From assembly GCA_023614405.1 (NCBI GenBank), contig JAJUPC010000231.1, positions 1-64,000 of the forward strand: a stretch of DNA of 64,000 bases, in the 5' to 3' direction. Of this stretch, positions 1-12,090 are shown one piece after another. The first letter of the stretch is position 1; every line of letters starts with the position of its first letter. Source of the stretch: Avena insularis (lineage: Eukaryota > Streptophyta > Magnoliopsida > Poales > Poaceae). A model generated the notes under the pieces. The model saw only the letters and a program-made list of their open reading frames with translations. It was not told where the DNA came from and searched no databases. The position numbers and the translations under genes are program-made.

Positions 1-1214
1 CATGACGCTTCCTGACCCAAAAGCAAGTACATGGGGCCACCCACTAAGTCTACCCGCAAAGTCGGCCGGTCTCCGACGGACTCAGGTTTGGGTGGACGGT
101 CAGAACGATCAGGAACCCGAAAAGATGATCGGGCTTGTCGACAGCAAACGTGTCCCGATCCTAAACAGACAAAGGTGCGACATCGCACAATTTAAATAAA
201 GCAGTAAAGCATGGCATAAGTACAGAATAGTAAATAAAACCTCAAACTAGTTGTGGCCCCCAGTACAATACTTTGAAATCAGGTACTAATCGATGGGGTG
301 CCCACACAACCCACATGTGGTTAGCGCCGATCTCTAACAGGTGTCAAGAACTCGGGGTCCTACGGGACACCAGTGAGCGGTCGGAAACCAAATATTGTCT
401 ATCACCCACCGGTGCCTCTGCATTACCTACTTCAATTTTAGTTATTAAACAGTAATTAAAGTCTTGATCAACTCCAACATTAACATGCGGCAATACTCCA
501 ACAACTGAGGTACTTGACGACACGCAACAGCACTTGAGCAAGCGACTACGACGCGCAAGTCCAACTATCTACCAATCAACAGGTAATAGGATGTGTCCAA
601 GGCAATATAAAGCTGCAAGGGATATCACGGGTACGAAAACTATAGCATCGCAACACAGATAGCAATAGATCAACAGGAGGAAATAAAGACTATAAAAGTA
701 AGATAGGTAGAAAGGGGGAGGTGCTCGCCTGAAAAACATGGCCGAAGGTTCAACCGAAGATCGGGTCGACACTCGCATCAACTCATCGGCCTAATCCGTG
801 AAGAAGCAAAGCACTAGCAAAAACACCGGGTGCAATATTTAATACTACGGCAGAAGGTCGGGCATGATGCATGTATGATGTATGACATGGCAAGCATGTG
901 GTGCAATTAGGCAATGTTAAGCGGAACCGGGGTCTCGACATTTATTTAGAAGGTTCATGTTGTTTAGATACCCGCCATTTAAATGTTGTATTAATAAGGC
1001 AAAATATGACACCGGTTCGCTATACAAATTTAAATGGGACCAATATACGACTAGATTTGCCCGCATATGGATCCCATATTTAATTATCAGGTGAATCGGC
1101 ATAAGGCCCCCAAACCACATGAATATGCAAGCATGATTAATTAAATGCAACAGTTTATATAGTTGGCAATTCATAAAATAGGGGCTCGGAAAAGGGGTCA
1201 CACATCTGGGTTCA

Positions 1215-1800
1215 GAAGATCTTGGGGCTCAGGGGGGTTCGGGGTCGGTCTCAGGGTTCGATGGGAGAACGGCTCGACGAGATCGGTCTCGGACAACGGA
1301 AGTCGATCTTGTCGCATCCGAGAAGAAGAACTTGGTTGGCATCGAGGTCAAATCGGATCCGCCCTGGTCGGTGCCGATCTTGTCGTCACGAAGATCTTGT
1401 CGGGTCCTCGGTCGTCGGGCCATGCCATCGGTCTTGTCGTTCGGGATGAAGATCTTAGCGTGCGATGTCGTCAGCATCGGTGCGGGAAGGAGGTCTTGTC
1501 GTTCCGTGTCGGCGACCTTGGCATCCGGGTTCTCAGCGAACTTGGCATCCGGGAAGGAGTACTTGTCGCACCGGGGTCTTCGGGTCCGTGTAGACGGTCA
1601 TGGCGTTCCGAGGAGAAGATCTTGGCGTGCCGAGGGTTCGGTCTCGGGGATCGATCTTCGAATCTCCGGGAGAAGGGGTCTTCGGATCCTCGGGTCCGTG
1701 AAGGAGTGCTTGCCGGTGATTCTTCGGGTACCTCCGATTCGGTACGGTCTTCGGGGATCTTGGTAGTCGATTCCATGACGAAGATGTTTGGGTTTTCGGT
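1215..1800. repeat. Degenerate short repeats inside the P0 LTR
   Basis: Words such as GAAGATCTTG, GGTCTTGTCG and TCTTCGGG recur many times without a strict period, mixed with TCGG-rich spacers. The stretch keeps several overlapping frames open on both strands, which explains the long spurious ORFs. The related LTR P lacks this block. Confidence 0.5.
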
Positions 1801-2039
1801 TCTCGATGACGGACTTGGGTAACGGTGGTCTTCTGATACACTTACACTCGATGCGGAGATCTTGAAAGAGTCGATGAGGATCTTGTCCGAGGTTAGGGTA
1901 GCACGAGTGTAATCTTGGACGTGGTCTTGATACAAAAACACACAGGCATAAACACAACCTAACGTGCAGCTAGACGAAAAAGACGGCAGGCTGCCTGTAA
2001 ACGCCTCCTTGGAGGCTATCCACGACTCGAAGGCACAGA

Positions 2040-2900
2040 TGCCAGGGACGCAGGGCTTCAGGGCCGCGAGGAGCACCGAGGAGAGGCGGGGAGGAGGCGG
2101 CGAGGGAGGCCGAGGCCCGGGCAGGCGTTGCAGCTGGAAGAGGCGGGAGGGTCGGGAAGGCCGGGACGAGAGGAGGTGGCCAAGCTGGGGCGTGGGACGG
2201 TGAGGAGAGCGAGGCCCAGGGGGTCGCCGGTCGCAGGCGGCGGAAGGGCTTCCGGCGGCGGGGTCGGCGTGGCCGGAGGAGAGGAGGTCCAGAGGCGGCG
2301 TTGCGGCTCGGGCTCGCAGAGGCGCGGGCGGTGAAGCGAAGGAGAGGCGCCGGGAGAACGCGAGGAGGGCAGAGGTCGGCGGTGGAGAACGCGGGGGCGG
2401 ACGAGGAGGTGCTCGGGTAGCGGCGGTGCAGCGGGCTCGGCAAGGGAGGAAGAGGGGTGGTGATGGCGATTGTCGGGGAGGAAGAGGTGGGCGGCGGCGC
2501 GGCACTGGAGGAAGCATAGGGAGGCGGTGGTGGATGAGGCGGAGACAGCGTGGGCCAGGATGGAGACGAGCGGGGGAGAGGGAGGGGGCTCGGGGCGCGT
2601 CGGTGTGACAGGGGAGTGGGTATGGGCGGTTGGAGGCGTGTGGTGTGGTGGTGGGGAGATCCCGAGATCGGGCTCGGCCTGTCGGGCGGGGGTGGCGTGC
2701 CCAGGAGGGTGGGAGCGGGGCTGGTGCATGTGCAGCTGCGAGTGTGTGCGTGTGTGTGTTGGGTGGACAGGGGGAGTGGGCTAGGGGTGGTTAGGTGGCG
2801 GGCTGAGATTGGTGAGGAGATGTGGAGGGGATGAGGTGGCGGTTTGCGATAGGACGGGGTGAGGTGGAGGGGGGCTGAGTAGGTTATGGTTAGGTAGGAA
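2040..2900. other. GC-rich, strand-skewed block of the P0 LTR
   Basis: The plus strand is strongly G-rich (runs of GGAGG, GGCGG, GGTGG); the minus strand would be a CCTCC/CCGCC-rich leader such as long grass LTRs often carry near the transcription start. A small GTGTGT run lies near 2740-2760. No gene is supported. Confidence 0.4.
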
Positions 2901-3256
2901 AAGGGCTAGATATTTTAGACTAGGGTTTGGAGGTGGCCGGCCGGACTTTCGGGCCTGGCGGGCTGCCTCCTAAAAACAATTTAAATTTTTTATTTATTTA
3001 AAACGGGGCTTTTGCAAACCGTGGGTAGACAAAATAAAATATTCCGGAGACCCGGGTTTTTGATTTGAAAACAAAAATAACGGGGCGTTTAGAAAACAAA
3101 AACAGACTTTTCGAAAATAGTTGTATGCAAACAAATGCAAGATGACATGACGATGCTCAAATGCAATGTGGCATGATGACATGAGCATGCGGTCATGATG
3201 ATGCAATGCACAAAGACACCACGATTTTCTAGTAGTGGTTTTTGCGGGGCGCCACA

Positions 3257-5627
3257 TTCTTCCTTCTAATCGACCTCCCTCGCTGCACCTCTTCTCCTCA
3301 TACCTCTCTTTTGCCCACAGGGTCACCGGAGCACCGAGGATCAGCCGCCGGAGCCCCGCAACGAACCACCGTCTCCAGCCGCCCCTCGTTGTCGCTAGGG
3401 AAGCAAACGATGCCTCCATTGTCACCATCTTTCTACCCGTGCCGCGATGCACTCTGTCGACCATATGGAAACCGACGAAGAACGCCGGATTGCCGCCCAT
3501 CGCCACCGTCTTTCCCGTCCGCCGCTGCAGCCCTCCACCTTGTCGGTGAGCACCAAGCCCAACTAGCCCAAGCCGTCGGATCGAGAACCCGTGGCCCAAA
3601 TCGTTTCTTTGACCGCGTGGATGACTGTTGACCAGTCAGCGCAGCGCTGAGTCAGCTGCCGCGTCAGCGAGAATATGCCAGGAATATTCCCCCGGGATTT
3701 CTAGAATAAGAAAATACACAGAAATTTGTGCAAACTTGTAAAATTCATATAAAATTTAATATTGATCTGAAAAATACATGTGATATATCCCTGGATTCAT
3801 AATAATGTGTAGAATATTATCATGCAATAAAATTCGTACTTTGACCAATGCATATTTTCTGGATTATTTAAATCTGTTATATGGTAAATAATTCATTAGA
3901 AAATATCCACAACTCTAAAATTGGCAAATTTGGTGTCTATGGATTCAAAAAATTGTAATACATGTCACTATAGCATTTGTTGATTTTGCTACAGTACAAA
4001 AAAATTAGCTATGTTTAAATCAATTAAATTGGTATTTTGGCTACAACTTTTAATCTATAAATTATTTTAAGGTGAAACCAGTGGAAAATGAAACCTATGG
4101 ACATTACCTATCTAGTAGAATGGTTCTCATAATTTTCTGAAACTATTTTGTACTAAAAGTATTCAGATTCCTATAATGCCTATTAAAAACCTATTTATTT
4201 AATAGAAAATGCCCATGAAAAGATTTGGAACTTGTTTCCGTTTTCTAAAATGCATGCATACTGTTTTGTTGTGTTGCTCTATTGTATGATTGATTGCATT
4301 TATTGTTTTGCGTGATGGATTGCCCGGAGTGCGATTATTGTTATTGCGACAACTGTGTGAACGATTACTACAACTAAGGCAAGTGTCACTATCATAAAAC
4401 TTCTATTGTTTTCTTATGCATTAGTTTTCAGTAGCTTGCATTGAAGGAAATGTTTTATATATATGCTATGCTATGGTGTGAGTACCCAATAGAATTGTCA
4501 TAGACCCTAGTTGATTCCTTGATAGCCATCGTACTGTAGATGCTTAGCCATGCTATTAGTTGTGTGGATGGTTTTCATGATACATGTGTGTATGAGAAGG
4601 TTATATTTTTGCTGAAGTGAAAACCACTTAATGAATGAATCACCTGGGTGGAATCGCATTGATTGGGTCACCGAGTGTGGATTTTGGTGGGGATTGACAC
4701 CCAGGCTTCAAAGAGATAATAGACGGTCTTGATTAGTAACTTCCATGTACAACCACATGTCATATGGGCTCTGACTTGACTGAGTAAGTTACGGGATCAT
4801 GTCCTACCATGACTAGCAGATGTAGGTGTTGATAGGATGGTACGGTCCGGAGCTAGGCTCATGATTCTTTTTTCCAAAGGTCTCGTCCTGGTCTTCTCTC
4901 AAAAGGGCTTGATCGGGTCTTGTGGGTAAAGTGTACTAGCCTCTGCAGATGGTTTATGAACTAAGTACTTAGCCGTATCCCCGGTAATGGACAATTATGA
5001 GTAACTTCTCTTGATGCAGTTGAAAAGTCTCATTCATTCTAATTTCTCTAATAAAACTTGATGGGTGAACTTAATGGGTTATAGGAGCACTTGAGTGACT
5101 CTATTTGTCCATAGTTGTAGGATCTCTCGAGTGACTCGAGCTGTTCTTAGTTATTTTGAAGAACTAAATCTTTGTTTAAAAAGGTAGGAGAAAATGCTGC
5201 TTTATGCAAATATCCTAAACTCCACTAAAAAAGTGTGCATGTATATGATAGGTTGCCAATTGTGTCCACATAACAGTGACATCTTGCCAATACAATTCAA
5301 ATGTATTAACCATTCGTGGCTGCAACTTTTTATGTTGAAGGTTATTTCGAAGACAAGTAAGGTTTTTGTTTAGGTTGCAAATCTCCACTCAGCGAATTGC
5401 CTGTGGCCTGATGGAGCCTTTATCTTTTGTTTATTTGTTGAACTATGTCATTTGAGCTAGCTGTGAGCTAATAAACTTTGTAATATTTATAATCTTCGAT
5501 CAATTGTTGTAATATTGTGATGTATTGATACTCTTTTATTCATCAAAACTGTGTGTGCTAGCTAATCAATCCAAGGGAATAACACTGTAAACACGGGATC
5601 CAATTCTTAATGGTTTGGATCGCTTCA
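3257..5627 (+). mobile_element. W element 5' LTR, 3' three quarters
   Basis: This stretch is colinear with 8655-11173, the matching part of the W 3' LTR, and ends in ..CGCTTCA two bases before the primer binding site. The first 779 bp of the LTR, judged from the 3' copy, lie beyond P0 outside the window. Unlike the 3' copy it has no MITE: the empty site reads GTAATACATGTCAC near 3956-3969. No coding sequence is evident in it. Confidence 0.85.
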
Positions 5628-5629
5628 GA

Positions 5630-5641
5630 TGGTATCAGAGC
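5630..5641 (+). other. W primer binding site
   Basis: TGGTATCAGAGC is complementary to the 3' end of plant initiator methionine tRNA. It lies two bases (GA) after the LTR end at 5627, the usual position for priming minus-strand DNA synthesis. Confidence 0.9.
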
Positions 5642-6543
5642 ATTGCGTTGACTGTAGGTTCGTGACTTTAGAAATGGATTAGTAGTGGGAGACCTCAATT
5701 AGGATAACTATCATATTTTCTACTTATTAGAGTTCTTATATTCCTTGTCTATCTTTTCTAGAACCTCTTTTTGTTCAAAATTTGTAGTTGTACATTCTTT
5801 AGATACATATAAGAGATTGGCCTACAAGTTAAATAAGAAATAGAGTGACATGAATAAATGTCTCACTAAGTTTTGTTAGTTTCGGTCCAGCATATTTATC
5901 TCTTTAAGAGATGATCGCTATCGTGTTAGCATATTGATCTTACCAACTTATGTGGTATGACAATATAGGTTGCTTGCTTGTTTGTATTGAGTTATATCGT
6001 GTAATTACTTGTTTAGGATTAGTTAGTTTTGAACTCTGAAGTTTCTAAAATTTTCATGAGGTTTTTAGATTAGTTTATTGGTGTGAATTGATTGAAATTC
6101 GTGATATTACTGCTGCAGTTTCTGCCGGACCTACTGTACTGTACGATTTTTCATGTTTTTTGTAATTGGGAAAAATCTAAAAAAAATAGGGTATGGTGCG
6201 AAACTTCCTGTAGTGTATGCACAAAAATTGGCTTAAATTCCTGACGTGTTTAAGTTAGTCAGAAAAAATCGTGAAACCTGCTGTACCGTTTTGACAGATT
6301 TTGTGTATTGCTTACATGTTGCTCTATCTTACTCTAGTATTGTCCCCAACATATTCAAACTATTTTGTGGTTATATACTGCTAAGATTAGACCCCTATAA
6401 TGTTGTTATGCAAGTGGTTGCTTGTGTGTTGATTGCTTATGATGGTTTGCTTTTTTGTGTCACTAATTGCTTCATATAGTTATGTGTAGTACTACTTTCT
6501 CTAGTCCCTTCTATCTATAACTTATCTATGTTGTCCCAAACAG
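5642..6543 (+). other. W untranslated leader
   Basis: AT-rich leader between primer site and gag start. I see no conserved coding sequence; the 77-codon frame at 6246-6479 has no recognisable features. Confidence 0.5.
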
Positions 6544-7500
6544 ATGTCGCCTCGCTGTCAACCCACTGAGATGGAGCAGCTGATAGCAGCCCAGGCACAG
6601 CTAGCACAGGTGATGACTCAATTCATTGCTTCCCAGAACAACAACAATAACAACAACAATGGGAACAACCAGCCCTAGGAGGATGCTCTCACCAGGTTTC
6701 TGAAACTTAGGCCAGCTAAGTTCTCCGCTGCACCTAAACTATGATTTCTCTTGACTGGTTGCGCTCGATGAACAAAGACTTAGTGACTGTTGGATGCACC
6801 GATGTTGAGAAGGTGAGATTTGATGCTCACCTACTGTAGGGACCAGCTGCTTCTTGGTGGGATACTTTTCAGATCACCCACCCACCAGATAGTGTTACTT
6901 GGTCCATGTTAGAAGAAGGATTCAAGACCAACCATGTTTCTTCAGGGGTCCTCAGCCTGAAGAGGAAGGAGTTTTGCAACTTGCACCAAACTAATCGCAA
7001 AGTGGCGGACTACATAGAGGAATTCAATAATTTGTCATGCTATGCACCTGAAGATGTTGACACTTATGCCAAAAGGAGAGAGTGGTTTTTGGATGGTCTC
7101 GGTAATGAGCTCTCGCTGCAGTTTTCTATGGTCTACTGCCCCACTTTCCAAGAGATGATGGACAAGGCTAGAATTCTTGAAGGGAAGCACAAGCAAGTGG
7201 AACAACACAAGAGGAAGCACAATGGCCATCACAACTCATGATCATATCATAAACGTACCTTCCATGATGGCAATGACAATTCTGATGACCACAACAATGG
7301 AGGTAATGGCCACAACGGTAATGGCCACAACAAAGGTAGCAATGGACATCAGCATAATGGAAATAAAGATCTCAGTAATGTGGAATGCTACAAGTGCAGG
7401 AAGTTGGGACACTATGCCTAAAGTTGTCCAGAAGATGGAACCAAGTCAAACTCAACTAAGAAGGCAACTATGAACCACATGAATATGAAGAGAGGACTCA
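6544..7500 (+). pseudogene. gag: W gag, broken
   Basis: Gag forms the virus-like particle that packages element RNA. The likely start is ATG 6544, giving MSPRCQPTEMEQLIAAQAQ and then an Asn-rich run. A TAG at about 6676, a frameshift near 6740 and another stop near 6837 break it. From about 6750 to 7240 the reading matches the retrotransposon gag domain (WLRSMNKDL, GPAASWW, DYIEEFNNL, KARILEGKHKQ). A His/Asn/Gly-rich stretch follows, then a CX2CX4HX4C zinc knuckle (CYKC..GH..C) starting at 7387, itself interrupted by TAA before the last cysteine. Domain order and sequence fit gypsy elements. It cannot make an intact protein. Confidence 0.85.
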
Positions 7501-7560
7501 ATAAACCGTGATATGTGACTGGTAAGCTTCTAGGTAATTTATGCATCGCACTCGTACCTT

Positions 7561-7590
7561 TTCAATACTGGTGCATCACATTCGTTCATA
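7561..7590 (+). pseudogene. W protease active-site remnant
   Basis: One frame reads FNTGASHSFI followed at once by TAA. Gypsy aspartic proteases have DTGASHSFI at the active site, so the catalytic Asp appears as Asn here. Only these ten codons are recognisable; reverse transcriptase, RNase H and integrase do not follow. Confidence 0.65.
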
Positions 7591-7829
7591 TAAGACACTC
7601 AAGGATGAGATTAGTCACATATAGAGTTACTTAAAGGATCTGTTAAAGTGAACTCACTAAAGAAAAAAAAATTATAGCTAGTGCAAGATGCCATAATTAA
7701 GTCTCAGATGTTTGGAGATGCCAATATAAGTTCTCTTAAGGGGGTTAGCTTGATGAATATACCCATAGCATGGAAAATCTTGGATGCTGGAAATACAATC
7801 TTCGAGAACACCACTAAACCTATTTGCTA
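7591..7829 (+). other. W residual internal sequence where pol is missing
   Basis: About 240 bp separates the protease stub from the pol tail. It holds an A-run near 7664-7672 and, near 7735-7747, an early copy of the CTTAAGGGGGTTA polypurine motif. No coding sequence is recognised. Confidence 0.5.
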
Positions 7830-7875
7830 GCCATCTCGAATCTTGAGGACGAGATTCATCTTAAGGGGGTTAGTC
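7830..7875 (+). pseudogene. pol: W pol C-terminal codons plus polypurine tract
   Basis: The frame SNLEDEIHLKG leads straight into CTTAAGGGGGTTAG and the LTR start. A C-terminus of this NLEDEIL-KGG type, overlapping the polypurine tract, is typical of Del/Tekay-like gypsy pol. It shows that W once had a full pol and lost it by internal deletion. The tract (about 7858-7871) would prime plus-strand synthesis. Confidence 0.65.
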
Positions 7876-8505
7876 TGTAACATCCCAGATTTTAGAATGG
7901 GAAAGTTCATAGATTTCATGTGCATTGCATCATGGCATCTTGAAAAAATTCCAAATTCAAAACCATTGGTGAAAAACCCTATTTGAAAATCCTTTATGCC
8001 TCTATTAGGGTTTCTAAACAAAACCTATTGTTTGAATATTTTGAATGGACAGGAATAAGTTCCCTAGTAGTCCTAAAATAATGTTATTACTTTTAGAAAA
8101 AAATACAAATTAGTTTGATCTCATTTGGAGCTATATTTAAAAAGTTACAAAAGAAACCAGTAAAAAAAGAATAAAAGGAAACAAAAAAACCTAACCTACT
8201 CTACCCGGACCAGCCTGCGCAGCCCAACCCGACGCCCCTTTCCCCTCCTCTACTTGCTGCACCGCGAGCGCAACACCATCGCCAGCGCAGCTCCTAGCAA
8301 GCCCAGCACCGGCCCACCAAGGAGACCAACAGCGTGCCGCAGCCCGCTTTCCTCTCTTATTTCGTCGACACGTGGGCCCCGCCCTATCGTATCCTTCCTC
8401 ACGCGATGGACACCGCGTCCTGTACGCCTTCGATCGATCCCGAACGGAGATCCCGATCCCGTCGATTTCCGTTGATCCCTTGCCCTATCCGCACACCACC
8501 CCTCC

Positions 8506-8513
8506 ATATATTT
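8506..8513 (+). promoter_or_regulatory. Putative TATA box of the W LTR
   Basis: CCATATATTTCC is followed by C-rich sequence; it lies about 630 bp into the LTR and is preserved in the other two units at 28003-28010 and 43449-43456. Position and context fit an LTR core promoter; a transcript start is not shown. Confidence 0.45.
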
Positions 8514-9351
8514 CCTCGGCCCTCTCCCGTGCGATTTTTTCCCTATACGAAACCCTAGCCGCCTCTCCGCGACCTCGCCGGAGCTCATGCCACCGCCACC
8601 ATCGAAGCTTCATTGCGAACTCGAGAACGAGGTTCCGAGCCTCCCGCGCCCCCCTTCTTCCTTCTAATTGACCTCCCTCGCTGCACCTCTTCTCCTCATG
8701 CCTCACTTTTGCCCACAGGGTCACCGGAGCACTGAGGATCAACCGTCGGAGCCCTGTAGCGAACCACCGTCTCTAGCCGCCGCTCACCATCGCTAGGGGA
8801 ATCAAACGACACCTCCGTCCGCACCATCTTTCTACCTGTGCCGTGACGCACCCTTTTGACCATCTGGACACCGACGAAGACCGTCGAATTGCCGCCCATC
8901 GCCACCGTTTGCCCCATCCGTCGCCGCAGCCCTCCACCTTGCCGGTGATCACCAAGCCCAACTAGCCCACGCCATCGGATCGAGAACCCGCGACCCAGAT
9001 CATTTCTTTGACCATGTGGATGACCGTTGACCAGTCAGCTGAGTCGAGTCGCGTCATGAGGAATATGCCAGGGAATATTCCCCCAGGATTTCTAGACTAA
9101 GAAAATAGACATAAATTTGTGCAAACTTGTAAAATTCATATAAATTGAATATTGATCATAAAAATAATGTGATATATTCCTGGATTCAGAATAATGTGTA
9201 GCATATTATCATGCAATAAAATTTGTACTTTGACCAATGCATATTTTCTGGATTATTTAAATCTTTTATATGGTAAATAATTCATAGGAAAATATCCACA
9301 ACTCTAAAATTGGCAAATTTGGTGTCTATGGATTCAGAAAATTGTAATCTA

Positions 9352-9520
9352 CTTCCTCCGTTTCAAAATATAAGATGTTTTAGGTTTGCGAATAAAATGT
9401 ATCTGGACTTGTTTTAGTATGTACATTGACTCCAAACATGAGTGAACCTACATACTAAAAGTAGTCTAGATACATTTTCTTCACAAACCTAAAACATCTT
9501 ATATTTTGAAACAGAGGGAG
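9352..9520. mobile_element. Stowaway-type MITE in the W 3' LTR
   Basis: 169 bp flanked by TA on both sides. Terminal inverted repeats are long: CTTCCTCCGTTTCAAAATAT at the left and the complement of ATATTTTGAAACAGAGGGAG at the right, and the inner parts continue to pair, so the element could fold almost end to end. Ends, TA target and size fit Tc1/mariner-derived Stowaway MITEs of Triticeae. It codes for nothing. It is absent from the W 5' LTR and present in unit U3. Confidence 0.93.
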
Positions 9521-11173
9521 TACGTCACTAGAGCATTAGTTGATTTTGCTATAGTACAAAAAAATTAGCTATGTTCAAATCCATTAAATTGGTAATTTGG
9601 CTATAACTTTTAATCTATAAATTATTATAAGGTGAAACCAGTGGCAAATAAAAGCTGTGGACATTACCTATCTAGTAGCATGGTTCTTATAATTTTCTGA
9701 AAGTATTCAGATACCTATAATGCCTATTAAAAACCTATTTATTTAATAGAAAATGCCTATGAAAAGCTTTTGTACTTGTTTCTATTTTCTAAAAGGCATG
9801 CATATTGTTTTGTTGTGTTGCTCTACTGTATGATTGATTGCTTTTATTGTTTTGCATGATAGATTGCCCGGAGTGCGATTATTGTGATTGTGACGAGTGT
9901 GTGAACGATTACTACAACTAAGGCAAGTGTCACTATCATAAAACTCCTATTGTTTTCTTATGCATTAGTTTTCAGTAGCTTGCATTGAAGGAAATGTTTT
10001 ATATTATATATGCTATGCTATGGTGTGAGTACCCAATAGAATTGTCATAGACCCCAGTTGATTCCTTGATAGCCATCATTCTGTAGATGCTTAGCCATGC
10101 TATTAGTTGCGTGGGTGGTTTTCATGATACATGTGTGTATGAGAAGGTTATATTTTTGTTGAAGTGAAAACCACTTAATAACTGAATCACCTGGGTGGAA
10201 TGACATTGATTGGGTCATCGAGTGTGGATTTTGGTGGGGATTCCCATCCAGGCTTCAAAGAGATAATAGGCGGTATTGAATAGTAACTTCCATGTACAAC
10301 CTCATGTCATATGGGATCTGATTGACTGAGTAAGTTATGGGATCGTGTCCTACCGTGACTAGCAGATGTAGGTGTTGATAGGATGGTACGGTCCGGAGTT
10401 AGGCTCATGATTCTTTTTTCCAAAGATCTCGTCCTGGTCTTCTCTCAGAAGGGCTTGATCGGGTCTTGTGGGTAAAGTGTACTAGCCTCTGCAGATTGTT
10501 TATGAACTAAGTACTTGGCCGTGTCCCTGGTAATGGACAATTATGAGTAACTTATCTTGATGCAGTTGAAAAGTCTCATTCATTCTAATTTCTCTAATAA
10601 AACTTGACGGGTGAACTTAATGGGTTATAGGAGCACTTGAGTGACTCAATGTGTCCATAGTTTTAGGAACTCTCGAGTGACTCGAGTTGTTCTTAGTTAT
10701 TTTGAAGAACTAAAACTTTATTTAATAAGGTAGGAGAAAATGCTGCTTTAGGCAAATAGCCTAAACTCCACTAGCCAAAGTGTGCATGTATATGACAGGT
10801 TGCCAATTGTGTCCACATAAAAGTGACATCTTGCCAATACAATTCAAATGTATTGACCATTCCTGGCTGCAACTTTTTATGTTGCAGGTTATTTCGACGA
10901 CAAGTAAGGTTTTCATTTAGGTTGCGAATCTCCACTCAGCGAGTTGCCTGTGGTGTGATGGAGCCTTTATCTTTTGTTTATTTGTTGAACTATGTCATTT
11001 GAGCTAGCTATGAGCTAAGCAACTTTGTAATATTTATATGTTGGATCAATCGTTGTAATATTGTGACGCATTGATACTCTTTTATTCATCGAAACTGTGT
11101 GTGCTAGCTAATCGATCCAAGGGACTAGCACTGTAAACACGGGATCCAATTCTTAATGGGTTGGATCGCTTCA

Positions 11174-12090
11174 GTCTAGTGAAATAATTCCTTCACTTTG
11201 TAATTCTTTCGTCTAGAACATATTTTTTCCGAATGGTGTTGGTGTATCTTCAGTGTGTCACCCTAAGGTTCACGAATAATACAGACATGATGGAGACCCC
11301 TCTAGGATCAATAATCAGAAGCGGGACCTGGAGATCCATACTCACTCCCACACATTCAACGATGAATTCTTGTGTTCGTGAGAACCTTTTACGCTAGTAA
11401 CTTAATCCCTTTATCTCACAATATATTACATGTCCAAGATTCGATCATCAGTATCTCCATACCTAGTTTGATCTCGTTACCGACATGTACTCTTTTCTCG
11501 TTCCCGTGATATAACATTCTAGTTAGCACATCACTTGCTTGCAAGCTAATTAATGTGATATCACCGAGAGGGCCAGAGTATATCTATCCGTCATTGGGAT
11601 GGACAAATTCTACTCTTGATCTATGAGACTCTACATAACACCTTCGTAGCACTGAACCCACCTTTATAGTCACCCTGTTACGATGTGACATTTGATGTTA
11701 TCAAGATACTCTTCCAGTGTTAGTGATTGACATGATCTCATGTCTAAGGACTAGGATTACTTCATATGATGTTATAGCAATATAAACACAATGAATTTGC
11801 TTGTAATACTATACTTCGGATGAATGTTCATCACATCATTCCAATAATGTTGTGACCTCGTTATTAACAACATCCAATGTCCATGATCAGGAAACTTTGA
11901 TCATCTTGTTAATCAACGAGCTAGTTTATAAGAGAGGCCTAACTAGGAACTTTCTGTTTGTTTATTAAACACACATGTATTAATGTTTCCATATTAATAT
12001 AAGTATAGCATGCAAAATAAACATCTATCATACACTTGGAATATACATAATAACAACTTTATTATTGCCTCTCAGGGCATATTCCCTTCA
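11174..12090 (-). mobile_element. V: copia-like LTR fragment
   Basis: On the minus strand it begins near 12090 with TGAAGGGAATATGCCCTGAG followed by AGGCAATAATAAAG, resembling the start of Angela/BARE-type copia LTRs from wheat and barley, and keeps further landmarks of that class (GTCACATCGTAAC.GGGTGAC, CCAGGTCCCGCT). It ends abruptly at the W boundary 11174, so W interrupted it; the other half lies left of the window. The first bases (expected TGTTG..) are altered, so the exact start is uncertain. Confidence 0.6.

Larger units (their letters stand above)
1..3256 (-). mobile_element. Long gypsy-like LTR P0, start end only, inserted in the W 5' LTR
   Basis: Read on the minus strand, the LTR starts at 3256 with TGTGGCGCCCCGCAAAAACC, a typical TG-type LTR start, and runs leftwards out of the window. 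The sequence right of 3256 resumes the W LTR in mid-sequence, matching 8655 onward, so this is an insertion; TTCTT at 3257-3261 is the predicted right copy of a 5-bp target duplication. About 745-1210 aligns, diverged, with 15350-15830 in LTR P, which has the same order of landmarks, so the two are related families. Because the P copy continues about 1.6 kb past that shared block, all of 1-3256 is probably LTR and the element body lies off the left edge. No convincing ORF is seen; long frames here are GC-rich or repetitive. The identity as gypsy is inference. Confidence 0.62.
7876..11173 (+). mobile_element. W element 3' LTR, complete
   Basis: It starts TGTAACATCCCAG right after the polypurine tract and ends ..CGCTTCA, about 3.3 kb, carrying a 169-bp MITE. 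It matches the 5' LTR over 3257-5627. A TATA-like ATATATTT lies at 8506-8513 in a pyrimidine-rich promoter context. The sequence right of 11173 is a copia-like LTR broken in mid-sequence, so W inserted into element V. The section from 8362 is also the start of tandem unit U1. Confidence 0.88.

Noticed and set aside
1471..2517. 348-codon minus-strand ORF
   Set aside because: Pro/Arg/Ser-rich low-complexity reading of the GC-rich and repeat parts of the P0 LTR; other frames are equally open and no domain is visible.
3235..3631. Overlapping 100-130-codon frames at the start of the W LTR
   Set aside because: They cross the P0/W border, and the equivalents at 8655 and 43590 are not conserved as protein.
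5630..5641. tRNA gene at TGGTATCAGAGC
   Set aside because: Only the 12-nt complement of the tRNA end is present, at the expected primer site; no tRNA fold surrounds it, and the same holds for 51960-51971.
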